In this document: piece after piece, positions 1 through 7,910 of the stretch
Layout of the letters: each line of letters starts with the position of its first letter
Position numbering within the stretch: the first letter of the stretch is position 1
Assembly (NCBI RefSeq): GCF_900659635.1
Contig: NZ_CAACVB010000008.1
Location: 1-64,000, forward strand
Length of the DNA stretch: 64,000 bases
DNA from: Actinomadura roseirufa
Lineage (GTDB): Bacteria > Actinomycetota > Actinomycetes > Streptosporangiales > Streptosporangiaceae
Reading direction: 5' to 3'
The notes under the pieces: model-generated
Seen by the model: only the letters and a program-made list of their open reading frames with translations
Databases searched by the model: none
What the model was told of the DNA's origin: nothing
Translations under genes and position numbers: made by a program

Positions 1-540
1 CCCGGTGCGCCGGGCGGCGTCCGCGACGCCCTCCGCCAGGGCGCGGTCGGCGGGCCGCGCCGGGTCGAGCGGCCCGATCTCCCCGATCACCCCGGCGCGG
101 ACGCCGGCCACGCCGTCCCGCAGGTCGCGGACGATCTCCTCGGCGATCTCCGCGGCCGTCCGGCCCGCGACCGCGTCCGGGGAGTACCAGCCGCAGCCCA
201 TGACCACCGTGACCCCGGTGGCGCGGGCGAGCCGGGCCAGCGCCCCCGGGTCGCGTCCGCGGTCGGCGCCGGTCACCTCGACCACGGCGCCGCCGCCGCG
301 CGCGGCGAAGTCGGCGAGGTCGGGGCCGGTGACGTCCTCGGTGAGCCGCTCGTTGTCGCGGCTCCGCGCGCCCAGCGCGAGCGCGCCGAGCCGCTCCATG
401 GTCACCGGCGCGCCGTCCCCGTCGGGGCCGGGCGCGCCCGCCAGGTCGCCGACGAGGTGCACGGCGGTCGCGGTGGGACCGAGGGCGTCCGGCTCGACCG
501 GCCCGGTGACGCCGGCGACCCGTCCGCCCGAGGCGCTCAT
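1..540 (-). CDS. Phosphotriesterase-family hydrolase, N-terminal part (cut by window edge)
   Basis: The reading frame is open from an ATG at 540 to the window edge (180 codons seen, no stop). The start fits the family opening (VTGPVEPDALGPT, where relatives have VTGPI...LGPT.MHEH). Further in are MGCGWY, a run like AEEIVRDLRDGV, and GVIGEIG, the conserved strand of bacterial phosphotriesterase-like TIM-barrel metal hydrolases. At the usual first metal motif HxH this protein reads AVHLVGD, so only one His is visible. Substrate unknown; lactonase or esterase activity is possible. A palindrome lies 115 bp upstream. Confidence 0.7.
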   Translation of the reverse strand, partial: MSASGGRVAGVTGPVEPDALGPTATAVHLVGDLAGAPGPDGDGAPVTMERLGALALGARSRDNERLTEDVTGPDLADFAARGGGAVVEVTGADRGRDPGALARLARATGVTVVMGCGWYSPDAVAGRTAAEIAEEIVRDLRDGVAGVRAGVIGEIGPLDPARPADRALAEGVADAARRTG

Positions 541-654
541 CGGAGGTACCGCGCTTCCGGCCCGAGGCTGGTCGCCATCTGAGATCCCTTCCCGTCGACG
601 ACGCGCGCAGGAACGTCCCCCCGGGAGACGGGCGGGACCTGCACCCGAGCCCGC

Positions 655-666
655 ATCGTATACGAT
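655..666. promoter_or_regulatory. 12-bp palindrome, GntR-like operator candidate
   Basis: ATCGTATACGAT is a perfect palindrome with the GTATAC core common in FadR-subfamily GntR sites. It lies upstream of the phosphotriesterase-family gene. No GntR gene is visible on this side of the window, so the regulator is unknown. Confidence 0.4.
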
Positions 667-717
667 CCACCGCATGATCCGCTGCCCCTCGGCGCGGTGG
701 ACGACCAAGGGCGGAAC

Positions 718-903
718 CTACGTCCCGGCCCGTGCGAAGAGATCGTTGAGGACGTCGACCAGTTCGTCCTCCTCGTAGCGCAGGTGCGTCTCCAGTTCGC
801 CGGTCAGGCGGTCGATGTCGGCGCGCAGGACTTCTGGGAGATCTCCTCCAAGGCGGCCAGGCGATCCCGGACCTCATCCAGGATCCGCGCCACGACCACG
901 TCG
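718..903 (-). pseudogene. Hemerythrin-like (HHE) protein remnant, C-terminal part, frameshifted
   Basis: Reverse-strand translation gives VVVARILDEVRDRLAALEEIS in one frame and EVLRADIDRLTGELETHL, then RYEEDELVDVLN, in the next, ending with TAG at 718. The two halves join if one base is restored near 834. The pattern (amphipathic helices, LETHLRYEEDEL) matches the last helices of bacterial hemerythrin-domain proteins. The N-terminal two thirds are missing: at about 903 the frame runs into a TetR remnant on the other strand. Family call is by pattern only. Confidence 0.45.
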
Positions 904-905
904 GA

Positions 906-1471
906 CGGGGGGCCAAGGTCCGCGCGGCGGTGCACGCCGCGGCGCTCGCCGAGCTCGTCGACCGGGGGTACGCCGCCCTGACCGTCGAAGGCGTCGCCCA
1001 GCGCGCGGGCGTCCACAAGACGACCGTGTACCGCCGGTGGGGGGACCGCGAGAGCCTCGTCGTGGACGCGCTGGCCGAGCACATCGGGCCGACATCCCGA
1101 TCCCCGACACCGACGCCGTCGCGACCGACCTCGCCGCGGTGGCCCGGTCGCTGGTCGAGCACGCCACCGGGCCCGTCGGCCGGGCCGTCCAGTCCGCCCT
1201 GTTCTCCGACGCCGCCCGGCTGCCGGAGCCGGCCGGGGCGCGGCGCCGGATCTTCGCCGACCGGCTGCGCCGGGCCGAGCCGCTCGTCGTCCGGGCGGTC
1301 GAGCGCGGAGAGCTGCCGCCCGGGACGAGCCCCGCCGAGGTGCTGCGGACGCTCGCCGGGCCGATCTACTTCCGGCTGCCGGTGACCGCCGAGCCCGTCG
1401 ACGCGTCCACCGCCGACCAGGCCGCGCGGGTCGCCCTGGCGGCGGCGCGGGCGGGGGTGCTCACCGGATGA
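906..1471 (+). pseudogene. TetR-family regulator, 5'-truncated and frameshifted
   Basis: The N-terminal DNA-binding part (HAAALAELVDRGYAALTVEG, then RAGVHKTTVYRRW) reads in one frame to about 1085. The ligand-binding part (from PDTDAVATDLAAVARSL to GPIYFRLPVTAEPVD, stop 1469-1471) continues in another. One missing base near 1085 explains the shift. No ATG start with a ribosome site is seen upstream: the frame runs back into the hemerythrin-like remnant. The C-terminal half resembles the TetR_C_11-type domain. A sequencing error at the shift is possible, but the missing start supports real decay. Confidence 0.7.
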
Positions 1472-1531
1472 TCAGAGCACCGGACCGACGGGGGCCGGAG
1501 GCCCGGCGGAGGCGACCGCTATTGTCCGACC

Positions 1532-2155
1532 ATGACTGTCGGCCCGAGTGAGATCCTGGAAGAGTGCCGAGCGAGGTTCGGCCCGGCTCCCCGTTCCTTC
1601 GGCCGATGGGATCACTGGCGGCATCTGCGGCTGGCCCCGCCCCTGTGGCTCCAGCTGAACCGCGAGGATCTCCTCTGGGACGTCCTCGGCGGCCACCGCG
1701 ATGCGCTGACCCGCGGCCAGGTGGTGTGGGGGCACGTCGTCCGGGCGAACACGCCGCTGTTCGAGGCGGGCCGCGGCGACAGCCCGGCGTCGGTGGTCTA
1801 CAGCTTCGCGCCCGTCTTCGACGACGAGCCGGACGAGCTGGCCCTGGTCGCGCAGCGGCTCTTCCGGCTCTCGGGTTCCCCCCAGGAGGACCCCGAGCTG
1901 CGCAAACTCGCGACGAGCATCGCCGACGAGAAGGCCCGCGAACTGCGCGTGCCCGTCCCGCCGAGCCTGGCGGGCAGCGAGCCGGTGTTCCTGACCACCG
2001 TCCTGGTCTCCCGCCGCCACCTGCCGTCCGGCTACCTGAGCGCCTCGCAGTTCCCGCTGGTCGCGCACCCCGACGTCAAGGGCGCGATGATCCTTCCGAG
2101 CCGGTTCTGGCCGGAGTCCCTGATCAGGGACTGGACGAACCGTCCGTCGGGCTGA
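1532..2155 (+). CDS. Hypothetical protein, 207 aa
   Basis: I do not recognise the family. The protein is soluble-looking, with no signal peptide or membrane segment and many Trp/Arg residues at the N terminus (SFGRWDHWRHLRLAPPLW). TATTGT at 1520-1525 lies six bases before the ATG and there is no Shine-Dalgarno, so the mRNA is probably leaderless. The 3' end overlaps the convergent phosphatase gene by 32 bp. Confidence 0.75.
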   Translation: MTVGPSEILEECRARFGPAPRSFGRWDHWRHLRLAPPLWLQLNREDLLWDVLGGHRDALTRGQVVWGHVVRANTPLFEAGRGDSPASVVYSFAPVFDDEPDELALVAQRLFRLSGSPQEDPELRKLATSIADEKARELRVPVPPSLAGSEPVFLTTVLVSRRHLPSGYLSASQFPLVAHPDVKGAMILPSRFWPESLIRDWTNRPSG

Positions 2156-2606
2156 GCCGGCGCCCCGCCACCGGGAAGCGCGCCACCCAGCGGCGCTGCC
2201 AGGGGGTCTCGACGGCGCGGTGATGGTGGTGCTCGCGCGTCCAGCCGACGGCCTCGGACGGGTCCACCCCGGCGAGGACGGCGAGACAGGCGATCACGGT
2301 GCCAGTGCGGCCGACACCGCCGCCGCAGGCGACCTCGACCGCCTCCCCCGAGCGCGCGCGCCCGTACAGCGCCTGGATGTGCCCGACGGCCGCGTCCCGG
2401 TCACGGGGCAACAGGAAGTCGGGCCACTCGATCCACTCGGACGGCCAGGTGAGGCTGGCTTCGTGGCGACGGCGCAACCGTGCGGACCCGAGATACAGGC
2501 CGAACCCGGGAAGTGGGCCGTCCGGCAGAGGATGGCGGAGGCCCCGCCCCCGAACCCACGAGCCGTCCAGCAACTGGAGGGCGCCTGTAAGGGGCGGTGC
2601 GGTCAT
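2124..2606 (-). CDS. Protein-tyrosine/dual-specificity phosphatase-like protein
   Basis: 160 aa from the ATG at 2606. VACGGGVGRTGT holds the Cys-X5-Arg phosphatase loop, with C94 as nucleophile and R100 as phosphate binder. D68 or D71 in LPRDRDAA could be the general acid. The ATG overlaps the stop of the CGNR gene (ATGA), so the two genes are translationally coupled. Actinobacterial proteins of this type are usually annotated as protein-tyrosine phosphatase family; the substrate could equally be a small phosphate ester. Confidence 0.75.
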   Translation of the reverse strand: MTAPPLTGALQLLDGSWVRGRGLRHPLPDGPLPGFGLYLGSARLRRRHEASLTWPSEWIEWPDFLLPRDRDAAVGHIQALYGRARSGEAVEVACGGGVGRTGTVIACLAVLAGVDPSEAVGWTREHHHHRAVETPWQRRWVARFPVAGRRLSPTDGSSSP

Positions 2607-3178
2607 CGGGGCACCTCCATCCGCTGACGGGCGCGGTGGTTCGCAACGTTGAGGCGGTTCCCGCACACGTCGGGCCGGCAGTAGCGGCGGCGCCCGGCAC
2701 GGCTGGTGTCGGCCAGGACGCCCCGGCAGCCGGGCGCGGCGCAGGACCGGAAGCGCCCGTGGCCCAGGGCGCGGACGGTCCCGAGCAGCCCGATGCCGAT
2801 CACGGCGGCCAGTTCGGCGGCGAGCGGCGCGCCCGGCGCGGTCGGGACGTACCACTGCCACGGGCCGCCGCCGTCACGGCGCAGGACCGGCGCCAGCCCC
2901 GCGCGCGCGGCCAGCACGCACGCGCCCTCGACGGCCTGCGCGGCGGTCTCGGTCTCCAGGACCCCGCGCGCCTCGCGCCGCAGCAGGTGCACCTCGAACA
3001 GATCCCGATCCGTCGGCGCCCCCGCGTCCAGGACGAGCCCGTGCGCGGCGAGGAAGGCGGACAACACCCCGGTACCGGCAAGCCCGTCACCGGCCTCACC
3101 CCGAACGGTCGGCGAAGACGTGACCAGACCGGTCGCGACCGCGGCGCCCACCGCGTAGTCCGCGACGGAGATCTCCAC
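2603..3178 (-). CDS. CGNR zinc-finger protein (ABATE domain), probable transcription factor
   Basis: The C-terminal part carries the CGNR zinc ribbon: CAAPGC, then YCRPDVCGNRLNVANHRAR. The N-terminal about 130 residues match the stress-associated ABATE region. An ATG at 3184 directly abuts GGAGGG, so the GTG at 3178, six bases from the Shine-Dalgarno, is the better start (191 aa). It is the first gene of a two-gene operon with the phosphatase. Confidence 0.8.
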   Translation of the reverse strand: MEISVADYAVGAAVATGLVTSSPTVRGEAGDGLAGTGVLSAFLAAHGLVLDAGAPTDRDLFEVHLLRREARGVLETETAAQAVEGACVLAARAGLAPVLRRDGGGPWQWYVPTAPGAPLAAELAAVIGIGLLGTVRALGHGRFRSCAAPGCRGVLADTSRAGRRRYCRPDVCGNRLNVANHRARQRMEVPR

Positions 3179-3209
3179 CAGCATCCCTCCAAGTAAGACT
3201 TGAAAAGGA

Positions 3210-3215
3210 ACTATA
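3210..3215 (-). promoter_or_regulatory. -10 box for the CGNR/phosphatase operon
   Basis: Reverse-strand TATAGT lies about 25 bases upstream of the GGAGGG ribosome site, in the 35-bp gap after the TetR stop. The -35 region would fall in the 3' end of the TetR gene and is weak. Confidence 0.4.
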
Positions 3216-3219
3216 ACCC

Positions 3220-3867
3220 TTACTTGGCGGCGGTGACGAGGCCGGCGATCAGGACGTCGAGACCGTGCTCGAAGTCGCGTTCGGAGTCACCGCCTCCGAA
3301 GGTCGACAGCAGGTGACGCAACGCGGGGAGCCGGTCCGGCGCGACTCCCCGGGTGAAGAACTCCACCTGCTCGTCGCTCTGCTCGGCGAAGAAGTCCTCG
3401 ACCTGGAACCCGGCGGTGGACAGCACGAGCGAGCCGTAGACCAGGCCGCTGACCGCCAAGAAGGCCCGCCGGACGCCGGCGTCCGCGAAACCGGCGTCCA
3501 TGAGCGCGCCGGCCAGGGCGTCGAACGGCCGCAGCGCCGCCTCCGTGACCGGGTTGGCCTGGTCGGTGACCACCGCGAGCGCGACGGCGGGGTGGCGGCG
3601 CAGCGCGCGGTACATGCTCAGCGCCACGTCGCGGACCCGCTCCGGCCAGGGCAGCGCCGAGTCGGGAACGGCGATCTCGCCGAGGACCCGTCCCGCCATC
3701 GCGTCGAGCAGGTCGCCCTTGCTCGCGACGTGGTTGTACAGCGACATCGCCTCGACGCCCAGCGAGCGGGCCAGCCGCCGCATGGACAGGCCGTCCAGCC
3801 CCCCGTCGGCGGCCAGCACGAAGGCGGCGTCCAGGATCTTCTCGCGGCTCAGCGGCGCACGTGCCAT
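3220..3867 (-). CDS. TetR-family regulator (TetR_C-type ligand domain)
   Basis: 215 aa. The N-terminal helix-turn-helix spans roughly residues 8-54 (REKILDAAFVLAADGG, then GVEAMSLYNHVASKGDLLDA). The C-terminal part (ALRRHPAVALAVV, VYGSLVLSTAGFQ, FEHGLDVLIAGL) resembles the tetracycline-repressor-type core. It is divergent from the FAD monooxygenase with an inverted repeat between them, the standard layout of a local repressor and its target. Confidence 0.88.
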   Translation of the reverse strand: MARAPLSREKILDAAFVLAADGGLDGLSMRRLARSLGVEAMSLYNHVASKGDLLDAMAGRVLGEIAVPDSALPWPERVRDVALSMYRALRRHPAVALAVVTDQANPVTEAALRPFDALAGALMDAGFADAGVRRAFLAVSGLVYGSLVLSTAGFQVEDFFAEQSDEQVEFFTRGVAPDRLPALRHLLSTFGGGDSERDFEHGLDVLIAGLVTAAK

Positions 3868-3911
3868 CCGGTTCAGCGTCCCCTCGTTCGATCCGGCCCG
3901 GTTAACACGGA

Positions 3912-3946
3912 ACTTACACCGTATGTATTCTACTTACGGCGTAAGT
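3912..3946. promoter_or_regulatory. Double inverted-repeat operator between tetR-type gene and monooxygenase
   Basis: ACTTACG-G-CGTAAGT (3932-3946) is a perfect 7-bp inverted repeat. A degenerate copy (ACTTACA-C-CGTATGT, 3912-3926) has its centre exactly 20 bp upstream. This looks like a paired TetR dimer site over the divergent promoters. Confidence 0.6.
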
Positions 3947-3970
3947 TCTCATCGCCCGAGGAGGATGGAC

Positions 3971-5473
3971 ATGACCGATGTCATCGTGGTCGGAGCCGGA
4001 CCGGTCGGCTTACTGCTGGCCGCCGAGCTGAAGCTGGCGGGCGCCGACCCGCTGGTACTGGAGGCGGCGGACGGCTCCGTCCGCCGCGCCCGCAGCCTCG
4101 GCCTGCGGGCGATCAACACCCAGAGCCTGCGGACGCTGGCGCTGCGCGGGCTCACCGGACGGCTGCGCGAGGCCCAGGAGGCGCTGCTGGACGAACTCGG
4201 ACCGGCGGCGGACGCCCACCCCGACCGCGACGACATCGCCGCGACGATCCTGGACGCCGTCCGGCGGGGCCTCGGCCGCGGCCACTTCGCCGGACTCCCC
4301 CTGCGGGACGGCGCCGGAGCAAAGGACAAGCCCGCCGAGTACATCGTGGTCAGGCAGCACGTCCTGGAGCGGATCCTCGCCGACCACGCGGCGTCCCTCG
4401 GCGTCGAGGTCCGGACCGGCCACGAGGTGACCGACGTCGTCGACGAGGGCACGGCCGTGCGCGCGGCGCTCGCCGACGGCACCTCCCTCACCGCCGCGTA
4501 CCTGGTCGGATGCGACGGCGGCCGCAGCACGGTCCGCAAGCGGTCGGGCATCGCGTTCCCCGGCACCGCGCCGACGATGACGGGCCGGGTCGCGATCGCC
4601 GAGCTGGCCGAACCGGTCGCCTCGTCCATGCGGCATCCGGGCGGAGTGCTCAGCACCTCACTGGTGGTGGGGGAGATCCTCATCGCCGAGTTCGACGGCG
4701 GCCCCGGCGACCGCGCCGCGCCCGTGACCGCGACGGAGATCCAGGACAGCGCCCGCCGGGTGACCGGCCAGGACGTGACCGTCACGGAGATGGAGACGGG
4801 GATCCGCTTCAGCGACAACACCCGGCAGGCCGAGACGTACCGGCGCGGCCGCATCCTCCTGGCGGGCGACGCCGCGCACGTCCACTCCCCGGTCGGCGGC
4901 CAGGGCCTCAACCTCGGCTTGCAGGACGCGGCCAACCTCGGCTGGAAACTCGCCCTGGCGGCCACCGGCCGCGCCCCGGACGACCTGCTCGACACCTACA
5001 CCACCGAACGCCACCCCGTCGGCGCACGCGTCCTGAACGACACTCGCGCCCAGACGGCACTCCTGTTCCCCGGCCCACAGACAGAGGCGCTACGGGACGT
5101 GCTGGCCGAAGTCCTGGAATTCCCAGAGGTGCGCCGGCACTTCGTCGACCGGATGAACGGCCTGAACATCGACCACGCCCCGGACGCGCCCCACCCCCTG
5201 ACCGGCCGTTTCATCCCCATCCTGCCCCCGGACAGCCCAATCGCGGCGGCCCTGAAAGAAGGCCGAGGCGTCCTAGCAGGCCCGGGCAACGCCCAGGGCT
5301 TCACCGACCGCGTACAAGCGATCGGAACCCCCCTCCCCGGCACGACAACAGCCCTCATCCGTCCCGACGGCTACATAGCCTGGGCCTCCAACAACGAAGA
5401 CCCCCAAGCCCAAACCAAAGCCCTGTCCACCTGGTTCGGCCCAAGAACCCCAACCCCCCAGCCGACCAACTGA
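3971..5473 (+). CDS. FAD-dependent aromatic-type monooxygenase
   Basis: 500 aa. Motifs run in order: the dinucleotide-binding GAGPVG (G8-G13), the DG motif (VGCDGGRSTVRKRSG), and the GD motif (RILLAGDAAHVHSPVGGQG, then LNLGLQDAANLGWKLA). This is the PheA/TfdB-like group A flavin monooxygenase fold that hydroxylates phenols, polyketides or rifamycins with NAD(P)H and O2. ATG codons at 3965 and 3971 are in frame; GGAGG at 3960-3964 favours 3971. It is divergent from and probably repressed by the adjacent TetR protein. Substrate unknown; drug inactivation is plausible. Confidence 0.88.
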   Translation: MTDVIVVGAGPVGLLLAAELKLAGADPLVLEAADGSVRRARSLGLRAINTQSLRTLALRGLTGRLREAQEALLDELGPAADAHPDRDDIAATILDAVRRGLGRGHFAGLPLRDGAGAKDKPAEYIVVRQHVLERILADHAASLGVEVRTGHEVTDVVDEGTAVRAALADGTSLTAAYLVGCDGGRSTVRKRSGIAFPGTAPTMTGRVAIAELAEPVASSMRHPGGVLSTSLVVGEILIAEFDGGPGDRAAPVTATEIQDSARRVTGQDVTVTEMETGIRFSDNTRQAETYRRGRILLAGDAAHVHSPVGGQGLNLGLQDAANLGWKLALAATGRAPDDLLDTYTTERHPVGARVLNDTRAQTALLFPGPQTEALRDVLAEVLEFPEVRRHFVDRMNGLNIDHAPDAPHPLTGRFIPILPPDSPIAAALKEGRGVLAGPGNAQGFTDRVQAIGTPLPGTTTALIRPDGYIAWASNNEDPQAQTKALSTWFGPRTPTPQPTN

Positions 5474-5489
5474 CCCCTCCCACAAGCAC

Positions 5490-5518
5490 GGGTGGCCTCG
5501 CCCCTCCCGAGGCCACCC
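5490..5518 (+). terminator. Hairpin terminator after the FAD monooxygenase
   Basis: A perfect 11-bp stem (GGGTGGCCTCG / CGAGGCCACCC) encloses a 7-base loop, 17 bp after the stop codon. There is no clear U-tract, as is usual for actinomycetes. Confidence 0.8.
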
Positions 5519-5659
5519 GCCACAAGCAAGTCATACAGAACTGAACCTGTCTCCTGGCCTCTGGGACTCGTCGATCCTCAGCATCGGCGTGCCCACCAGG
5601 CGCCTTCGGATGGGCCAGGGGAGCATCCGGCGCGCAAGAGCTTCTGTGCAGGCGCCGGG

Positions 5660-5929
5660 CTAGAGGTCATGGTGCGGGGTGGGGGCGGCGACGATCAGGG
5701 GTGGAGGGTCGCGGGGGACTCTGGTCGCGAGCCACTCGGTGGCGTAGGCGGCGATCAGGCGCGTTGTCCCCGGGAGGAGGCCGTACCGGGCCATCGCGTG
5801 CGCGTAGGCCCGGTGCGCCTGCTCGGCCTTCGCGTGCTCCTCGGCGAGTTCAGCCGTGGTGGCCGCGAGGGCGCGTGCGAGTTGCTCCACGGTCGGGGTC
5901 CTGGCGCCGCGCGGGCTGCGGTCGGGCAT
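5660..5929 (-). CDS. Small hypothetical protein, 89 aa
   Basis: An Ala/Glu-rich helical protein (VEQLARALAATTAELAEEHA). AGGAAGG lies six bases before the ATG. It is the last gene of a three-gene reverse run beside the XRE/DUF397 module and overlaps the 3' end of the preceding small gene by 80 bp in another frame. Family not recognised. Confidence 0.55.
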   Translation of the reverse strand: MPDRSPRGARTPTVEQLARALAATTAELAEEHAKAEQAHRAYAHAMARYGLLPGTTRLIAAYATEWLATRVPRDPPPLIVAAPTPHHDL

Positions 5930-6059
5930 GGCGTGCCTTCCTGAAGTGGCGACGGCGGCTTTCCAGCAGGACGCCCAGGAACCCGCCGACCGCTCCGCAG
6001 GCGGCTCCGAACACCACCATGCTCATGGCCATGCGCATAAGTTCCCCGGACGAGATCAC
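5850..6059 (-). CDS. Small membrane protein, 69 aa
   Basis: A GTG start overlaps the stop of the upstream gene (GTGA), indicating translational coupling. One hydrophobic segment (MVVFGAACGAVGGFLGVLL, about residues 14-32) is followed by a strongly basic Arg-rich tail, so N-out/C-in topology is likely. The tail overlaps the next gene by 80 bp, and the real protein could be shorter through a different reading. Function unknown. Confidence 0.5.
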   Translation of the reverse strand: MISSGELMRMAMSMVVFGAACGAVGGFLGVLLESRRRHFRKARHARPQPARRQDPDRGATRTRPRGHHG

Positions 6060-6373
6060 GGCCGCACCGCGTGGCCGAGTTCGAGCGCGATCGCGTGCGC
6101 GACACCGTCACAGTCGTCCACGCTCCCGATGAGCGAGCCGTCCGACGCCCAGGCGAACCACGCCGCCCCGAACGCGTCCACGGCCGTGACCTCCACCGAA
6201 CGCCTCAGCGACCCGAGCCTGATGACGTTCAGCGCCGTGTCCCCGTCCAGCCGGACGACCCCGCAGGCCAGATCCGGCCGCCGGGACACCGCCCGATCAA
6301 GCCCGGCGATGTGACCGCGCAACCGCTCGCGCTCCATCCCCGACCATTCGGGCGTTTTATCAAAGACATCCAT
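6056..6373 (-). CDS. Hypothetical protein linked to XRE/DUF397 modules, 105 aa
   Basis: GGGAGGGG precedes the ATG by six bases. The protein reads as a compact alpha/beta domain (DLACGVVRLDGDTALNVIRL, WFAWASDGSLIGSVDDC). Small proteins of this sort often sit opposite XRE/DUF5753 genes in actinomycetes; the function is not known to me. It heads a three-gene reverse operon divergent from the XRE gene, with about 110 bp between starts. Confidence 0.7.
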   Translation of the reverse strand: MDVFDKTPEWSGMERERLRGHIAGLDRAVSRRPDLACGVVRLDGDTALNVIRLGSLRRSVEVTAVDAFGAAWFAWASDGSLIGSVDDCDGVAHAIALELGHAVRP

Positions 6374-6482
6374 TTTTGCCCCTCCCAGGGCATCGGCAAT
6401 GGAACTCTTTCACCACCCAGGGTGACCCCCCAGAGCTAGGCTCGCTACGTTCCGGAACGCCTCGCAACACAAGGGAGGGAAC

Positions 6483-7292
6483 ATGCACGCTCGGGATTCA
6501 CTTGACTCGGCAGGTTCGATCTGGCATCTCATAGCGGTTCACCTACGCCGCTACAGAGAAATGCACAATATGTCCGGCCAGGCGCTTGCCGACCTCCTCG
6601 GGTGCGACCGTTCCACTGTTTCCCGCTACGAGTCCAACCGGCTGAAGATCAGACGCGAGCACGCGGAGATCATTGATCGAACCTGGGGTACGAAGGGCAT
6701 GTTCACGGACCTGATCGGCTTCGCCGAGCGTGCGGACGAGGGCGACTGGCTCATGGAGCTGTCGGAGTACGAAGCGCGCGCCACACGCATCCGGATATGG
6801 GAGGCATCTGTGGTCCCTGGACTGCTCCAGACACCGGACTACGCCCGTGCCGCACTGACCGCCGGGACCGAGGACGACCCGGCGGCTGCGCTTGAGCGGC
6901 GGCTGGCCCGGCAGACGGCCGTGTTCGAGAAGATGAAGCCTCCGCGAGTGACCGCGTTCCTGAGCTGGGTCACTCTGGCTCAACAGGTCGGCTCCGCCGA
7001 GGTGATGCGCGGGCAGATCGCCCATCTACTCAAGCTGACCGAACTTCCGCTCGTCACTCTCCGGATAGTGGAGCGTCAAGCCGGCGCGCACCCAGGCCTG
7101 AACGGCTCATTCAAGCTTCTTACGGTTGACCATCGCGATCTCGCGTATACCGAGGCAGCGACCCGGGGCCGGTTCCTGACGGACCCTTTCGACGTCCAGG
7201 AGGTCTCAGTAAGGTACGACTGGATCAGCGACATAGCCGCCCCGGTCGACGCATCTCGGTCCATCCTGGAAGCTGAACTGGAGAAGTACTGA
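6483..7292 (+). CDS. XRE-family regulator with DUF5753
   Basis: 269 aa. A helix-turn-helix spans about residues 19-66 (LRRYREMHNMSGQALADLLG, then CDRSTVSRYESNRLK). The DUF5753 domain fills the rest (EASVVPGLLQTPDYARAAL, RLARQTAVFE, GAHPGLNGSFKLL, FDVQEVSVRYD). GGAGGGAAC is directly upstream. The stop overlaps the ATG of the first DUF397 gene. In streptomycetes such pairs act as a regulator with a small partner or antagonist, related to BldB/WhiJ systems. Confidence 0.92.
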   Translation: MHARDSLDSAGSIWHLIAVHLRRYREMHNMSGQALADLLGCDRSTVSRYESNRLKIRREHAEIIDRTWGTKGMFTDLIGFAERADEGDWLMELSEYEARATRIRIWEASVVPGLLQTPDYARAALTAGTEDDPAAALERRLARQTAVFEKMKPPRVTAFLSWVTLAQQVGSAEVMRGQIAHLLKLTELPLVTLRIVERQAGAHPGLNGSFKLLTVDHRDLAYTEAATRGRFLTDPFDVQEVSVRYDWISDIAAPVDASRSILEAELEKY

Positions 7293-7483
7293 TGAGCATT
7301 TGGCGCAAGTCCAGCCACAGTGGGACCACGGGCAACTCTGACTGCGTGGAGGTGGCCGACCTCGTCGGCAACATCGGCGTCCGCGACAGCAAAGACCCTC
7401 ACGGACCCACGCTCGCCCTACCCACCGCCAGCTTCCACGACCTGATCACCCGCATCAAGCACGGAGCACACGACACCCCCTGA
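7292..7483 (+). CDS. DUF397 protein, 63 aa
   Basis: Typical DUF397: WRKSSHSGTTGNSDCVEVA, then VRDSKDPHGPTLALP. It is coupled to the XRE/DUF5753 gene by stop/start overlap. Proteins of this family are thought to modulate the cognate XRE regulator. Confidence 0.92.
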   Translation: MSIWRKSSHSGTTGNSDCVEVADLVGNIGVRDSKDPHGPTLALPTASFHDLITRIKHGAHDTP

Positions 7484-7529
7484 GCAGCAGCGGTCCCGCA
7501 CTCAACTCATCCCCCTAGAGCGAGGGCGC

Positions 7530-7727
7530 ATGGAAAAGATCCAATGGCGCAAGTCGAGTCACAGCGGCTCAGGTGCGCAGTCTGACTGCGTGGAGGTTGC
7601 GAACCTCGCCGGAAACATCGGCGTTCGCGACAGCAAGGACCCTCACGGACCCACGATCGCGCTCCCCGCTGCGGGCTTTCGGGACCTGGTGGGGTGGATC
7701 AAGCGTGGGACGTACGACCTGAGCTGA
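7530..7727 (+). CDS. DUF397 protein, 65 aa, second copy
   Basis: A paralogue of the preceding gene: WRKSSHSGSGAQSDCVEVA and VRDSKDPHGPTIALP match nearly residue for residue. It lies 46 bp downstream and probably arose by tandem duplication. Two DUF397 partners for one XRE protein suggest alternative partners. Confidence 0.92.
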   Translation: MEKIQWRKSSHSGSGAQSDCVEVANLAGNIGVRDSKDPHGPTIALPAAGFRDLVGWIKRGTYDLS

Positions 7728-7910
7728 ACTTGGCGTCTTGACTCTGAGAATCCCAACCAGGACGTCAAGCCGCTGGTGTGGGCGTCCCGGGCCTCTTCGT
7801 CGGTGGGCCTGGCGTGCGGGCTTGGCGGCCGAGACCGGCAGGACGGCCGCCAGGACGGGGACCAGGTCAGGGACGGCGCCGAGCGGCTGGGGTGGCCTGG
7901 CTCCGGTGTC

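Noticed and set aside
541-578. 13-codon frame ending in TGATG at the phosphotriesterase start, possible leader peptide
   Set aside because: No ribosome site and no sign of attenuator structure; overlap can be chance in GC-rich DNA.
3265-5544. 759-codon forward frame over the TetR and monooxygenase genes
   Set aside because: It runs antisense to the TetR gene and in a wrong frame of the monooxygenase, is Arg/Pro-rich, and has no family motifs. It is a high-GC shadow.
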